NCBI RefSeq assembly: GCF_015097055.1
Contig: NZ_AP023366.1
Span: 1-64,000, forward strand
Origin: Effusibacillus dendaii
GTDB taxonomy: Bacteria > Bacillota > Bacilli > Tumebacillales > Effusibacillaceae
Reading direction: 5' to 3'
Length of the DNA stretch: 64,000 nt
Part shown: one piece after another, positions 23,999-33,058 of the stretch
Layout of the letters: each line of letters opens with the position of its first letter
Numbering within the stretch: the stretch's first letter is position 1
Made by a program: the position numbers and the translations under genes
Notes under the pieces: generated by a model
Seen by the model: only the letters and a program-made list of their open reading frames with translations
What the model was told of the DNA's origin: nothing
The model's database searches: none

Positions 23999-24748
23999 AT
24001 GATCTTATTGACGATGTTTGTATTGGGGCTATTACTGGGATTTGGCGGCGGTGGCGGCGCCGGTTTTGTGCTGGCGTTGCTGGTGACGGTGTTTCACATT
24101 CCCGTCCACACCGCATTGGGAACATCGATAACGGCGATGATTTTTACGGTGTTGTCCGGTGCGATCAGCCATTATCGGGAAGGAAACGCGGTTTTAAAAT
24201 TTGGGGCATCGACCGGCTTGTTCGGAGCGATTGGGGCGTATCTGGCGACTTTTGCCGCACGAATCATGCCGGAACATGTGATTCTCTGGATTGCGGCGAG
24301 TATGCTGTTTCTCTGTTCGTTTTTGATCTGGCTGCGGACACAGCCGAAAATGGCCGAATTAACCAATAAGTTTACGGTAGATGTAACGAAAAAAAGCCAT
24401 TTCTGGTTGGCCAGCGCGGGAGTGGGTCTGATCACCGGCGGTTTGTCCGGTCTCTGCGGAATTGGGGCAGCGCCGATGATTCAGTTCGGACTGTTGGCTG
24501 TCCTGGGCTTGCCTCTGCGGCAAGCGGTCGGAACTACATCCGTAGTGATTCTGCCAATTGCAGTATTCGGAGCGATCGGTTATCTGCAAGCCGGTTTTCT
24601 CGACTGGCTGCTGTTGCTGCAGATTCTGGTCGGCACGATGACAGGGTCCTTTATCGGAGCCAAATTTACGAAGCGGGCACCCGTTCTAATTTTGCGCTCT
24701 GTGGTAATCGGTATGCCGCTTGTGGCAGGTTTCCTGATGCTGGTGTAA
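23999..24748 (+). CDS. TauE/SafE (TSUP) family membrane transporter
   Basis: The 249-residue protein has about eight hydrophobic segments arranged as two repeats of four, each with a glycine-rich start (GFGGGGGAGFVLALLV and GGLSGLCGIGAAPMIQ). These are hallmarks of TSUP sulfite/organo-sulfonate/acid exporters. The substrate is unknown. GAAAGAAGCG lies before the ATG. It converges with the methyltransferase at 24775. Confidence 0.88.
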   Translation: MILLTMFVLGLLLGFGGGGGAGFVLALLVTVFHIPVHTALGTSITAMIFTVLSGAISHYREGNAVLKFGASTGLFGAIGAYLATFAARIMPEHVILWIAASMLFLCSFLIWLRTQPKMAELTNKFTVDVTKKSHFWLASAGVGLITGGLSGLCGIGAAPMIQFGLLAVLGLPLRQAVGTTSVVILPIAVFGAIGYLQAGFLDWLLLLQILVGTMTGSFIGAKFTKRAPVLILRSVVIGMPLVAGFLMLV

Positions 24749-24774
24749 ACACGGCCCGAACTTGTATTTGATTC

Positions 24775-26211
24775 TTACGGTATGCGAAGCCCTTTTGGAT
24801 AATGGTTTTTCAGTTGTCCGCCGCTCGCTTTGCCCCATCCTAACGGGAAGCGGTCGACGGTTACCAGCACCCAACCAGGATCCCCCTCATAGGGAAGCGT
24901 ATCACCGTGCAGATAAGTTTCGATAAAGGCGCGATCATCCGGCTGGCGGCTGTCAAGATCGTATGTACGGCGGACTTCTTCTGCCCGCAGCGACAGGGCA
25001 AGGGCGTGTGACGGTTCAAACCGGTCTTTTTTGACGGTCCCTAAATGCCAGCCGGGCCGGATCACTTTTACCTTTTCCAAATTGGGCACCGATTCGGGCA
25101 GCAAATACAACTGGTCACCAAACAGAAACAGCCGCTCGAAACCTGCAGGCGGCATTTCGATGCGCAAATGTTCAGCGGAAAACTGTTGAAACAGGCGCCA
25201 AGCGACAGTTGTATCAGGACGGGCTTTCGGCTGTTTGTTTTTCTTCTGAGTTCTGGTTCCGCTTGAAAGGGGCGACTCACCGATCACCGTCTTTCGTCGC
25301 AACAATGCCAGGAAGTGGCCTTCTCCCCGCAAGCGGTGCGGCCACAAGCGGCAGCAGAAATGCAGGGGGAAATCGGCCTTGTTCGTCCCTGCAGCCCACT
25401 CCGTCCGTCCGGGCATAAAATAGGCTGCCTGCGGCACCGGAATCAGTTCGTAATCGGAATGCTCCCACAAGAAACGCAGGATTGTCTGCTCATTCTCTTC
25501 CGGTGAAAACGTGCAGGTGGAATATACCATCGTTCCTCCAGGTTTGAGCATGCCAGCCGCATAGCGAAGGATTTCATCCTGTCGGAGCGCGCATCGTTCC
25601 ACGTTTTCCTGCGACCACTCTTCGACCGCCGTATCGTCTTTGCGAAACATTCCTTCTCCGGAACAGGGGGCATCCACAATCATTTTGTCAAAAAAAGCGG
25701 GAAATCGCTGGGCCAGCCGATCAGGCGGCTCGTTGGTCACAATCGCATTGCGAATTCCCATTCTCTCGATATTTTCCGATAAAATTTTGGCCCGTGCGGG
25801 GTGAATTTCGTTAGCGACAAGCAAACCTTGTCCCTGCAAGGCTTGTCCTGCTTGCGTCGCTTTGCCGCCCGGGGCTGCCGCCAAGTCCAGCACCCTGTCG
25901 CCCGGTTCGATCTGCAGCACTTCTGCAACCGCCATGGCGCTCGGTTCCTGTATGTAATAGACGCCTGCCGCATGGTACGGGTGTTTGCCGGGGCGAGACG
26001 ATTCATCATAATAAAAACCGCTTTCACACCAAGCTACGGGTTCGACGGAAAAAGGGGAGCGGGCGGCAAATTGGTTGGCAGACAGTTTCAGCGTGTTCAC
26101 GCGCAACCCGTGCAGGCGGGCCTGCTGATAGCTGGTGAGAAACGCATCTGCTTCTTCACCCAATAAATGGGACATTTTTTGTATAAACGATGCAGGTAAT
26201 TGATTGGTCAT
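24775..26211 (-). CDS. RsmF/YebU-like rRNA (cytosine-C5) methyltransferase
   Basis: The 478-residue protein has the NOL1/NOP2/Sun core: VLDLAAAPGGKATQ for SAM, then MIVDAPCSGEGMFRKD and YSTCTFSPEENE with the two catalytic cysteines. A PUA-like C-terminal domain follows (about 350-478; RPGWHLGTVKKDRFEPSHALA). Enzymes of this type make m5C in 16S rRNA. The gene is monocistronic on the minus strand. Confidence 0.9.
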   Translation of the reverse strand: MTNQLPASFIQKMSHLLGEEADAFLTSYQQARLHGLRVNTLKLSANQFAARSPFSVEPVAWCESGFYYDESSRPGKHPYHAAGVYYIQEPSAMAVAEVLQIEPGDRVLDLAAAPGGKATQAGQALQGQGLLVANEIHPARAKILSENIERMGIRNAIVTNEPPDRLAQRFPAFFDKMIVDAPCSGEGMFRKDDTAVEEWSQENVERCALRQDEILRYAAGMLKPGGTMVYSTCTFSPEENEQTILRFLWEHSDYELIPVPQAAYFMPGRTEWAAGTNKADFPLHFCCRLWPHRLRGEGHFLALLRRKTVIGESPLSSGTRTQKKNKQPKARPDTTVAWRLFQQFSAEHLRIEMPPAGFERLFLFGDQLYLLPESVPNLEKVKVIRPGWHLGTVKKDRFEPSHALALSLRAEEVRRTYDLDSRQPDDRAFIETYLHGDTLPYEGDPGWVLVTVDRFPLGWGKASGGQLKNHYPKGLRIP

Positions 26212-26300
26212 AAGAACCCCCGTGTGCGTTCAATCTAGGGAAAACAGGTGCAGTCGTCCTCCAAACATGGCCTGTCCAGGATGTTATTATACCGGATTTT

Positions 26301-26337
26301 TCAAAAAGAAGCCGCCTCCTGTGTGGGGGCGGCTTTC
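26301..26337 (-). terminator. Terminator of the substrate-binding protein gene
   Basis: On the minus strand AAGCCGCC pairs with GGCGGCTT and is followed by CTTTTTGA; it sits directly after the stop at 26349. Confidence 0.8.
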
Positions 26338-26348
26338 GTACATTCCTG

Positions 26349-27386
26349 TTACTTCACCAGTTGTTTCGCCTTTTCCGCGAATGTGGTATTGACCAGTTTA
26401 TCGTAAGGGGCAGCAGCTTTCAGTTCGCCTGCCTGCTGGATAATCGTCTGCAGATTATCCCATTCTTCTTTGTCGATGATCGGGTCTTTTGCCCAGGCAT
26501 CCGCTTTTTTGTAGCGGTCTGCCACCATGGTCAAAATGTCCTTTCTGACATCAGGGAAATAGGCGGCGATCATGTCTGCAATTTCAGCGCCGCTTGCGCT
26601 TTGAATCCAGTTTTGTGCTTTCTGGACGGCGTTTGTAAACTTCTGGATCGTTTCCGCATTTTTTTGCATATAGGTTTGTTTTGCCATAAACACGGTATAG
26701 GGAAGCTTGCCGCTGTCTTCGCCAAAATAGGCCACTACATATCCCTGCCCCTGTTTCTCCAGGATCGAGGCGGCCGGTTCGAACGCTTGATAAAAATCGC
26801 CCGTGCCGGAAGCAAAAGCACTGGTTTGCGTGTCAAACGAGATGTTTTGAATGATCTGGTTATCTGTTTTAGGGTTGATCTGATGTTTACGCTGCACGAA
26901 TTCACTTACCATTTCCGGCATCGAACCGGAACGTGAGCCAATCAGGGATTTGCCTTTTAGCAGCGACCAGTCAAATTTGTCGATTTTCTGGCGGGCTACC
27001 AGGAAGGAGCCGTCTCGTTGCGTGACTTGCGCAAAATTGACGACCGGATCGGGCGACCCCTGCTGGTTGACAAAGATGGTGGTCTCCGCACCGACCAACC
27101 CGATGTCTGTCTGATCGGACAACAGGGCGGTCATCACTTTGTCACCGCCCCACGCGGTGGTCAGTTCAACATCCAGTCCCTGTTCCTTAAAAAACCCTTT
27201 CTGCAATGCCACATACTGCGGTGCGTAAAAAACGGAACGGATCACTTCGCTCACTCGAACTTTTGTCGAATTGGCTGCAGGGTTACTGTCCGATGGTGTA
27301 TTTGACGTCTGTTTGGTGCCGCCGCAGCCGACCGAGAACAACAGGATACCGGCCAAAACCAGTCCGGCAAAGGACTTCCATTTCAT
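26349..27386 (-). CDS. ABC transporter substrate-binding lipoprotein (NMT1/SsuA-like)
   Basis: The 345-residue precursor has a lipoprotein signal (MKWKSFAGLVLAGILLFSVG then Cys21) and the NMT1/ThiY/SsuA fold: QYVALQKGFFKEQGLDVELT, GVLLSDQTDIGLVGAET-type segment, GSRSGSMPEMV. Members bind aliphatic sulfonates, nitrate or thiamine precursors; the ligand here is unknown. AAAGGAGG precedes ATG 27386, ruling out the upstream in-frame start. No permease or ATPase gene is adjacent, so it is an orphan binding protein in this window. Confidence 0.88.
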   Translation of the reverse strand: MKWKSFAGLVLAGILLFSVGCGGTKQTSNTPSDSNPAANSTKVRVSEVIRSVFYAPQYVALQKGFFKEQGLDVELTTAWGGDKVMTALLSDQTDIGLVGAETTIFVNQQGSPDPVVNFAQVTQRDGSFLVARQKIDKFDWSLLKGKSLIGSRSGSMPEMVSEFVQRKHQINPKTDNQIIQNISFDTQTSAFASGTGDFYQAFEPAASILEKQGQGYVVAYFGEDSGKLPYTVFMAKQTYMQKNAETIQKFTNAVQKAQNWIQSASGAEIADMIAAYFPDVRKDILTMVADRYKKADAWAKDPIIDKEEWDNLQTIIQQAGELKAAAPYDKLVNTTFAEKAKQLVK

Positions 27387-27491
27387 TTCTCCTTGACCTC
27401 CTTTACGGCTCATGATTTACATCCTATGCGTCCGCCCGGTTTTGGTGAAAATTGTTCATAAAGTCTTAAAAACAGCCTTTTCAGAACAAGT

Positions 27492-27520
27492 TTCGAATTT
27501 TGATGAATTAGTGGTATAAT
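27492..27520 (+). promoter_or_regulatory. Candidate promoter of the hem operon
   Basis: A perfect -10 TATAAT (27515-27520) lies 17 bp after TTCGAA, a weak -35. It is about 30 bp upstream of hemA. Confidence 0.45.
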
Positions 27521-27548
27521 AATTCGGAATGAGAACGGAGGTGTCAAC

Positions 27549-29060
27549 ATGGTGATCCTCGCAATCGGATTAAACTACCGTACGGCTCCTGTCGAGGTCC
27601 GTGAACGGTTTAGCGTGTCTGACCAGGTTTTGAACGGCGCGCTGCACCAGTTGGCCATGTCTGACAGTTTGGCGGAGACAGTGCTTGTTTCTACCTGTAA
27701 CCGGACGGAAGTCTATGTGGTAACAGATCAGGTGGAGGCGGCCAAGGCAACCATATTTAATTTTCTGGCAGACGCCTCAGGGATAGACCGCGAGGTCTTT
27801 TTGCCATACCTTTATATATACAGCATGGATGATGCGGTTCGTCATCTGTTCCGTGTGGCGTGTGGGCTGGATTCGATGGTGCTTGGCGAAACGCAGATTT
27901 TGGGCCAGGTGCGGGACGCCTTTCTGCGGGCGCAGGAATCAGGTGTAACAGGGCCGATTTTTAACAATTTGTTTAAGCGTACGGTAACGCTGGCCAAACA
28001 GGCCCATTCAGAGACGGAAATCGGCCGTCATGCGGTGTCGGTGTCCTATGCGGCTGTGGAACTGGCGAAAAAAATATTCGAAGAGCTCAACAATAAAACG
28101 GTGCTGATTGTCGGAGCCGGAGAAATGAGCGAATTAACGGCAAAGCATCTGTATGCATCGGGTGCGCGCCGGGTGCTGGTCGTCAACCGCACGTTCGAGC
28201 GGGCGAAAGAGCTGGCTGACAAATTTGAAGGCCATGCGCTGGAACTGAAATCGATCGACCTGGCGCTGAAAGAAGCGGATATTGTCATTTCGTCGACAGG
28301 CGCGGAAGGATATGTCATCAGCAAACTGCAGGTGTCCAATGCCATGAAGCAGCGCCGCTACCGCCCTTTGTTTCTGATCGATATTGCGGTGCCGCGCGAT
28401 TTGGACCCGTCCATTAATAAATTGGAAAATGTGTTTTTGTATGACATAGATGATTTGCAAGGCGTTATCGCCGCGAATTTTGCCGAACGGAAAAAAGAAG
28501 CCGCCAAAATTGAAGGGTTTCTGGAACTGGAACTGGTGGCTTTTAAACAATGGCAGACGGAACGGGCGGCGATTCCGCTGATTTCCGCTTTGCAGAAGAA
28601 AGCGGGCGGCATTCGGCAGGAGATTATGGAGAGTTTGCAAAACAAGCTGCCGAACCTGTCTGAACGGGAATTGAAGCAGTTGGAAAAACACACGTCAAGC
28701 ATTGTGAATCAAATGCTGCGGGAACCGATCCAACAGTTGAAAGAAATGGCAAAAGAGCCACAGGCGGAACAGTATCTGTCTCTTTTCTCCCGGATATTTG
28801 GCATCCCTTCCGTGACAGACTCGGCACGCAGGGTGGAAGCGGCGGGGCGGACAGGGGAACCGGCAAGCGACCGGACAAGGGAATCGGCAAATGAACCGGT
28901 AAGCGAATCGGCAGACAAAACAGGCCGCTCGCAACCGGTCGTTCGGCATTCTGCCGCTGTCCCGCATACAGCCGTATTTGATGATGGCGGCCGATCGGAT
29001 CATGCGGACGGCCAGAAAGTTACGGTAGAAGCCCAATGGTTGGGTGGATTGACGCGGTGA
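27549..29060 (+). CDS. hemA: Glutamyl-tRNA reductase
   Basis: HemA reduces glutamyl-tRNA to glutamate-1-semialdehyde, the first committed step of C5-pathway tetrapyrrole synthesis. The catalytic Cys is in VLVSTCNRTEVYVV (near residue 50). The NADPH domain has VLIVGAGEMSELTAKHL, and the helical dimerisation domain lies at about 320-420. GGAGGTG precedes the ATG. The protein is 503 residues, some 50-80 longer than usual. The extra C-terminus is a low-complexity tail (SDRTRESANEPVSESADKTG) of unknown role. It leads the hemA-ccsA-like-sirC-like-hemC-cobA/hemD-hemB-hemL operon. Confidence 0.96.
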   Translation: MVILAIGLNYRTAPVEVRERFSVSDQVLNGALHQLAMSDSLAETVLVSTCNRTEVYVVTDQVEAAKATIFNFLADASGIDREVFLPYLYIYSMDDAVRHLFRVACGLDSMVLGETQILGQVRDAFLRAQESGVTGPIFNNLFKRTVTLAKQAHSETEIGRHAVSVSYAAVELAKKIFEELNNKTVLIVGAGEMSELTAKHLYASGARRVLVVNRTFERAKELADKFEGHALELKSIDLALKEADIVISSTGAEGYVISKLQVSNAMKQRRYRPLFLIDIAVPRDLDPSINKLENVFLYDIDDLQGVIAANFAERKKEAAKIEGFLELELVAFKQWQTERAAIPLISALQKKAGGIRQEIMESLQNKLPNLSERELKQLEKHTSSIVNQMLREPIQQLKEMAKEPQAEQYLSLFSRIFGIPSVTDSARRVEAAGRTGEPASDRTRESANEPVSESADKTGRSQPVVRHSAAVPHTAVFDDGGRSDHADGQKVTVEAQWLGGLTR

Positions 29061-29073
29061 AGGGGGGCTTCAG

Positions 29074-29892
29074 GTGAACGGAAGTGTCCTTTTGTATGAT
29101 CTGATGACGTTTATTTATGCAATTTCGGTATTTTTGTATTTCATTGATTTTATTCAGCCAAACCGGAAAGTGAACCGTACAGCCCTTGTGCTGCTGCTCG
29201 GCGTGTGGGTAATTCAGACGGTCTTCTTTGTGCTTCGCATGATGGAGCTTAATTACGTGCCGGTGTTGACCACGTTTGAAACGATGATTTACTTCTCGTG
29301 GGTGTTGATCCTATTCTCGCTGGTGATTAACTTTTTTTATAAAATCGATCTGTTTACATTCTTCACAAATGTAATCGGGTTTGCCGTTGTAGCGTTTGTC
29401 ACGTTCAGCGATAAAGGGGCAGCGCAACTGTCAGCCTCCTTGCAGGGAGATTTGCTGATTCTGCATGTTACAATGGCATTGTTAAGCTATGCCTGCTTCC
29501 TGCTGGCGACCATTTTTTCGATTATGTATTTGATTCAGGAAAAGTTGCTGAAAGAAAAAAGATGGAACGACCTGTTTCGCCGTTTGCCGGCACTTGATCA
29601 ACTCGAGCAGTTTTCCTATCGGCTGATCGTATTTGGCTTTCCGTTGCTTTTGATCGCTGTGATCCTGGGGGCGATCTGGTATAACGCCCGTTTTAACTCG
29701 GTGTTGATTCTCGATCCGAAACCGGTTGTATCGCTTGCTCTGTTGATCCTGTACGGGATTTACCTGTATTTGCGCGTTTCGGCCGGGTGGTTGGGCAGAA
29801 AACTGGCGTGGATCAACATTTCGGCGTTTGTGGGTGTGATCGTGAATTATCTGGTAGTCGGTCAGTTTTTCTCGCATTTCCATAATTGGTAA
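29074..29892 (+). CDS. hemX: HemX/CcsA-family membrane protein
   Basis: The 272-residue protein has about eight membrane helices and belongs to the cytochrome c assembly (CcsA) family, as does B. subtilis HemX, which occupies the same place after hemA and lowers HemA level. Start is GTG 29074 after AGGGGGGCTTCAG, 13 bp after hemA. The tryptophan-rich heme motif of true CcsA is not evident, favouring the HemX role. Confidence 0.85.
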   Translation: MNGSVLLYDLMTFIYAISVFLYFIDFIQPNRKVNRTALVLLLGVWVIQTVFFVLRMMELNYVPVLTTFETMIYFSWVLILFSLVINFFYKIDLFTFFTNVIGFAVVAFVTFSDKGAAQLSASLQGDLLILHVTMALLSYACFLLATIFSIMYLIQEKLLKEKRWNDLFRRLPALDQLEQFSYRLIVFGFPLLLIAVILGAIWYNARFNSVLILDPKPVVSLALLILYGIYLYLRVSAGWLGRKLAWINISAFVGVIVNYLVVGQFFSHFHNW

Positions 29893-29909
29893 GAAAAAGC
29901 GGTGACAGA

Positions 29910-30557
29910 ATGGGAAAAAATTGGTTTGGTGCCTTCCTCGATATGTCCGGGCAGCTTTGTGTAGTGATAGGCGGCGGTCAAGTGGCGGAACGGCGCGTGC
30001 AATCTGTCCTCGTCCGCAACGCGAAGGTGAGGGTAGTTTCTCCCAATTTGACGGAAAAATTAACCGTGTTGGCAGAACGAGGGCAGATTGAACATATCCA
30101 CCGTTCCTTTCAACCGGGGGATACACGGGGTGCGTTTCTGACAATTGCAGCCACCAATTCGTCCTCTGTGAATCGACAAGCGATCACAGAGGCGAGATCG
30201 GAGGGACGGTTGGCAAATGGGGTTCATGCGGCGGACGAGGGAAATCTCCTGTTTCCGGCCGTTCTGGAAAGAGGTCCGCTGCAGGTGGCGATTACCACCT
30301 CCGGGTTGGGGCCGGCGCTGGCTCGCCTGATTCGGGAGGAGTTGGAATCCTATTTTGGCGATGAATATGGAACGTATTTGGATAAATTGGCTTCTGTTCG
30401 GGAGAGGTTGCTGCAAACGATTGACGAGGAACCAATCCGAACGGAGATACTGCGGCAAATTGTCCGGTCTGATGTACGGGAATTGTTGCGCGAGAGGAAT
30501 GCGGCGGAAGCGGACCGCATCATTCAATTGATCATCGAGGGGCGGGAAAAGCAATGA
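29910..30557 (+). CDS. Precorrin-2 dehydrogenase / sirohydrochlorin ferrochelatase-like (CysG N-terminal type)
   Basis: The 215-residue protein has the Rossmann start LCVVIGGGQVAERRVQSVL, then AATNSSSVNRQAI and FPAVLERGPLQVAITTSGLGPALA, matching Met8p/SirC. It oxidises precorrin-2 to sirohydrochlorin and may insert iron. Together with the CobA part of the fusion downstream it gives a siroheme branch inside the heme operon. ATG 29910 is preferred over the longer frame. Its stop overlaps the hemC start (ATGA). Confidence 0.88.
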   Translation: MGKNWFGAFLDMSGQLCVVIGGGQVAERRVQSVLVRNAKVRVVSPNLTEKLTVLAERGQIEHIHRSFQPGDTRGAFLTIAATNSSSVNRQAITEARSEGRLANGVHAADEGNLLFPAVLERGPLQVAITTSGLGPALARLIREELESYFGDEYGTYLDKLASVRERLLQTIDEEPIRTEILRQIVRSDVRELLRERNAAEADRIIQLIIEGREKQ

Positions 30558-31480
30558 GGCATTTGATCGTGGGTACAAGACAAAGTTCCCTGGCACTGAC
30601 ACAGACAAATTGGGTATGTTCGCAGTTGGCCGAATTCGATCCGGATGTAAAAATCGAGACCGAACATATCGTGACTCGAGGCGACCGGATTTTGAACGTG
30701 ACATTGTCAAAAGTAGGCGGCAAGGGGCTTTTCGTAAAAGAGATCGAACAGGCCCTGTTTGACAAAAAAATCGATTTTGCCGTCCACAGCATGAAGGACA
30801 TGCCCGCAGTCATCCCGCCGGGATTGGTGATTGCAGCGGTGCCGGAGCGGGAAGATCCACGTGACGTGCTGGTTAGCCGCGACGGCCGGAATTTTACGGA
30901 ACTGCCGAAGGGAGCCAAAATCGGCACCAGTTCGCTGCGGCGGTCTGCGCAGCTGCAGGCAGCCAGACCTGATCTCGAAATCGTACCCCTGCGGGGAAAC
31001 ATCGATACCCGTCTGCGAAAGTTGGAGGAAGATGGGCTGGATGCGATTGTGCTGGCAGCCGCTGGACTATCCCGGATGGGATGGCTGAACCGGGCGACGG
31101 AACGGCTTTCGGTCGACATTTGCATTCCGGCGGTTGGCCAGGGAGCGTTGGCGATCCAATGCCGGGAAGATGATCAGGAAGTGATCGACTTTTTGGCACA
31201 GATGGACCACCCTGTGACCCGCCTGGAAGTGACGGCGGAACGAGCATTTCTGGACCGGATGAACGGGGGCTGTCAGGTGCCGATCGGAGGTTACGCGGAA
31301 CAAATGGACGATTGGTTGTCTTTGCGGGGCTTTGTTGGTTTGCCGGACGGTTCCGTCCTGTTAAAAGAGTTTGCGGAAGGCAAACAGCCGCGTGAATTGG
31401 GCATCCAGGTGGCAGAAAAATTGATCGAAAAAGGGGCTCGCGAGATTCTGGATATGTTTGGCGAGGAGCAAAATTCGTAA
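30554..31480 (+). CDS. hemC: Porphobilinogen deaminase (hydroxymethylbilane synthase)
   Basis: The 308-residue enzyme joins four porphobilinogens into hydroxymethylbilane. Visible are GTRQSSLALTQTNWV, VHSMKDMPA, IGTSSLRRSAQL, LRGNIDTRL and the Cys that carries the dipyrromethane cofactor in MNGGCQVPIGGYA (near 241). It overlaps the preceding stop by 4 bp and its own stop overlaps the next ATG, so translation is coupled. Confidence 0.97.
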   Translation: MRHLIVGTRQSSLALTQTNWVCSQLAEFDPDVKIETEHIVTRGDRILNVTLSKVGGKGLFVKEIEQALFDKKIDFAVHSMKDMPAVIPPGLVIAAVPEREDPRDVLVSRDGRNFTELPKGAKIGTSSLRRSAQLQAARPDLEIVPLRGNIDTRLRKLEEDGLDAIVLAAAGLSRMGWLNRATERLSVDICIPAVGQGALAIQCREDDQEVIDFLAQMDHPVTRLEVTAERAFLDRMNGGCQVPIGGYAEQMDDWLSLRGFVGLPDGSVLLKEFAEGKQPRELGIQVAEKLIEKGAREILDMFGEEQNS

Positions 31481-33000
31481 TGGCTGGCGGCAAGGTCTAT
31501 CTGGTCGGCGCCGGGCCCGGCGACCCGAATCTGATTACCGTTAAAGGATTGCAGGCGATTCAGGCGGCCGATGTGATCGTTTATGATCGGCTGGTATCAC
31601 CCCGCTTGCTGGCAATGGCTCCTGCCGAAGCGGAACGGATTGATGTGGGAAAGTCGCCTGCTGCCGCAAAAATTCCGCAGGAACAGATCAACCTGCTTTT
31701 GGCGGAAAAGGCGAAGCAGGGTAAGACAGTGGTCCGCTTAAAAGGGGGCGACCCGGCCGTTTTCGGGCGTGTTGGCGAGGAAATGGCGACACTGGCGGAA
31801 CACGGTGTAGAATATGAGGTAATCCCCGGTATCTCTTCCGCGATCGGCGTGCCGATCCATGCGGGAATTCCGGTTACATATCGTGGCATAGCCGCTTCTT
31901 TTGCTGTAGTAACGGCGCATGACGCTGCGGACGATGATCACTCCGGGATTCATTGGGAGCAGTTGGCAATGGCAGCCGATACGTTGATTTTTCTGATGGG
32001 GGTCGGTCGGCTGTCAGCTATTGCCGAACGATTGATGCGGTATGGCCGATCTCCGGAAACGCCGGCAGCCCTGATCCGTTGGGGTACATGGGCGGAACAG
32101 GAAACCATTGCGGGAACACTGGCTGACATTGCGGAGCGAGCCGCACAGGCGAATTTTCAAAATCCGGCCATTATCGTGGTAGGGAACGTGGTCCGTTTGC
32201 GTGACAAACTGGCCTGGATGGAAAAAAAACCGCTGTTCGGCAAGCGTGTTTTGGTTACCCGAGCACGCTCTCAGGCTGGCGAATTGGCTTCCAAAATCGA
32301 GCAATTGGGCGGCGAGGTGTATGAGTTTCCAGTTATTCGTTTGGCGCCGCCAACCGATTGGCAGCCGGTTGATCAGGCGTTAAGCCGTCTGGAATCGTTT
32401 GATTGGCTGATCTTTACGTCTGTCAACGGTGTTGAGTTTTTCTTCGGCAGAATGCGGGAAACCGCTATCGATATCCGCCGACTGCGGGGCAAAATAGCGG
32501 CGGTGGGATCGGTTACCGAGCAGGCGCTGCGGCAGCGGGGAATAATCCCCGATCTGATGCCCGATCAGTTTATTGCGGATGAGTTGTTGACCGTAATGCA
32601 AAACAAACTGCGGCCGGGAGACCGAATTCTGCTGCCGACGGCCGACATCGCAAGGAAAACGCTGCCTGACGGTTTGCGGCAACTGGGGGGCGAAGTGACC
32701 GAGATTGACGTATATCAGAACCAGGCTGTGGCGGACGATGCAGAAGCAGTGGCAGAGATGCTGGCAAATGGGCGCATTGATGTCCTGACATTCACCAGCT
32801 CTTCCACGGTTAAGAATTTTGTGAAAGCGATGCAGGGGCAGGATTTGCCCAAATTGCTGGCTCGCGTTCAGGTAGCTTCGATTGGTCCTGTGACAACCGA
32901 AACGGCTGCCAAATTGGGTGTTCGTGTAGATGTACAGGCAGAGCCGCACACGATCGACGGTTTGGTTGAGGCGATTGTGAATGGTTTTCGCTGGGCTTAG
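31480..33000 (+). CDS. cobA-hemD: Fused uroporphyrinogen-III C-methyltransferase and uroporphyrinogen-III synthase
   Basis: Residues 1-245 are a SUMT methyltransferase: VYLVGAGPGDPNLITVKG, VIVYDRLVSP, VVRLKGGDPAVFGR and VTAHDAADDD. Residues about 250-506 are HemD: FGKRVLVTRARSQAGELA, FTSVNGVEFF, VGSVTEQAL and FTSSSTVKNF. The protein both makes uroporphyrinogen III and methylates it to precorrin-2, the branch point to siroheme. Such fusions occur in Clostridia and some Bacilli. The start codon overlaps the hemC stop (TAATG). Confidence 0.95.
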   Translation: MAGGKVYLVGAGPGDPNLITVKGLQAIQAADVIVYDRLVSPRLLAMAPAEAERIDVGKSPAAAKIPQEQINLLLAEKAKQGKTVVRLKGGDPAVFGRVGEEMATLAEHGVEYEVIPGISSAIGVPIHAGIPVTYRGIAASFAVVTAHDAADDDHSGIHWEQLAMAADTLIFLMGVGRLSAIAERLMRYGRSPETPAALIRWGTWAEQETIAGTLADIAERAAQANFQNPAIIVVGNVVRLRDKLAWMEKKPLFGKRVLVTRARSQAGELASKIEQLGGEVYEFPVIRLAPPTDWQPVDQALSRLESFDWLIFTSVNGVEFFFGRMRETAIDIRRLRGKIAAVGSVTEQALRQRGIIPDLMPDQFIADELLTVMQNKLRPGDRILLPTADIARKTLPDGLRQLGGEVTEIDVYQNQAVADDAEAVAEMLANGRIDVLTFTSSSTVKNFVKAMQGQDLPKLLARVQVASIGPVTTETAAKLGVRVDVQAEPHTIDGLVEAIVNGFRWA

Positions 33001-33058
33001 GAGACACGGTTACCGTCTGCACGCAGTAGATAAACAAATACGATAAGGAGTGACCCTT

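Noticed and set aside
30060-31493. Long minus-strand frames opposite the hem genes (up to 220 codons)
   Set aside because: They arise from codon bias in the real genes and lack ribosome sites and homology.
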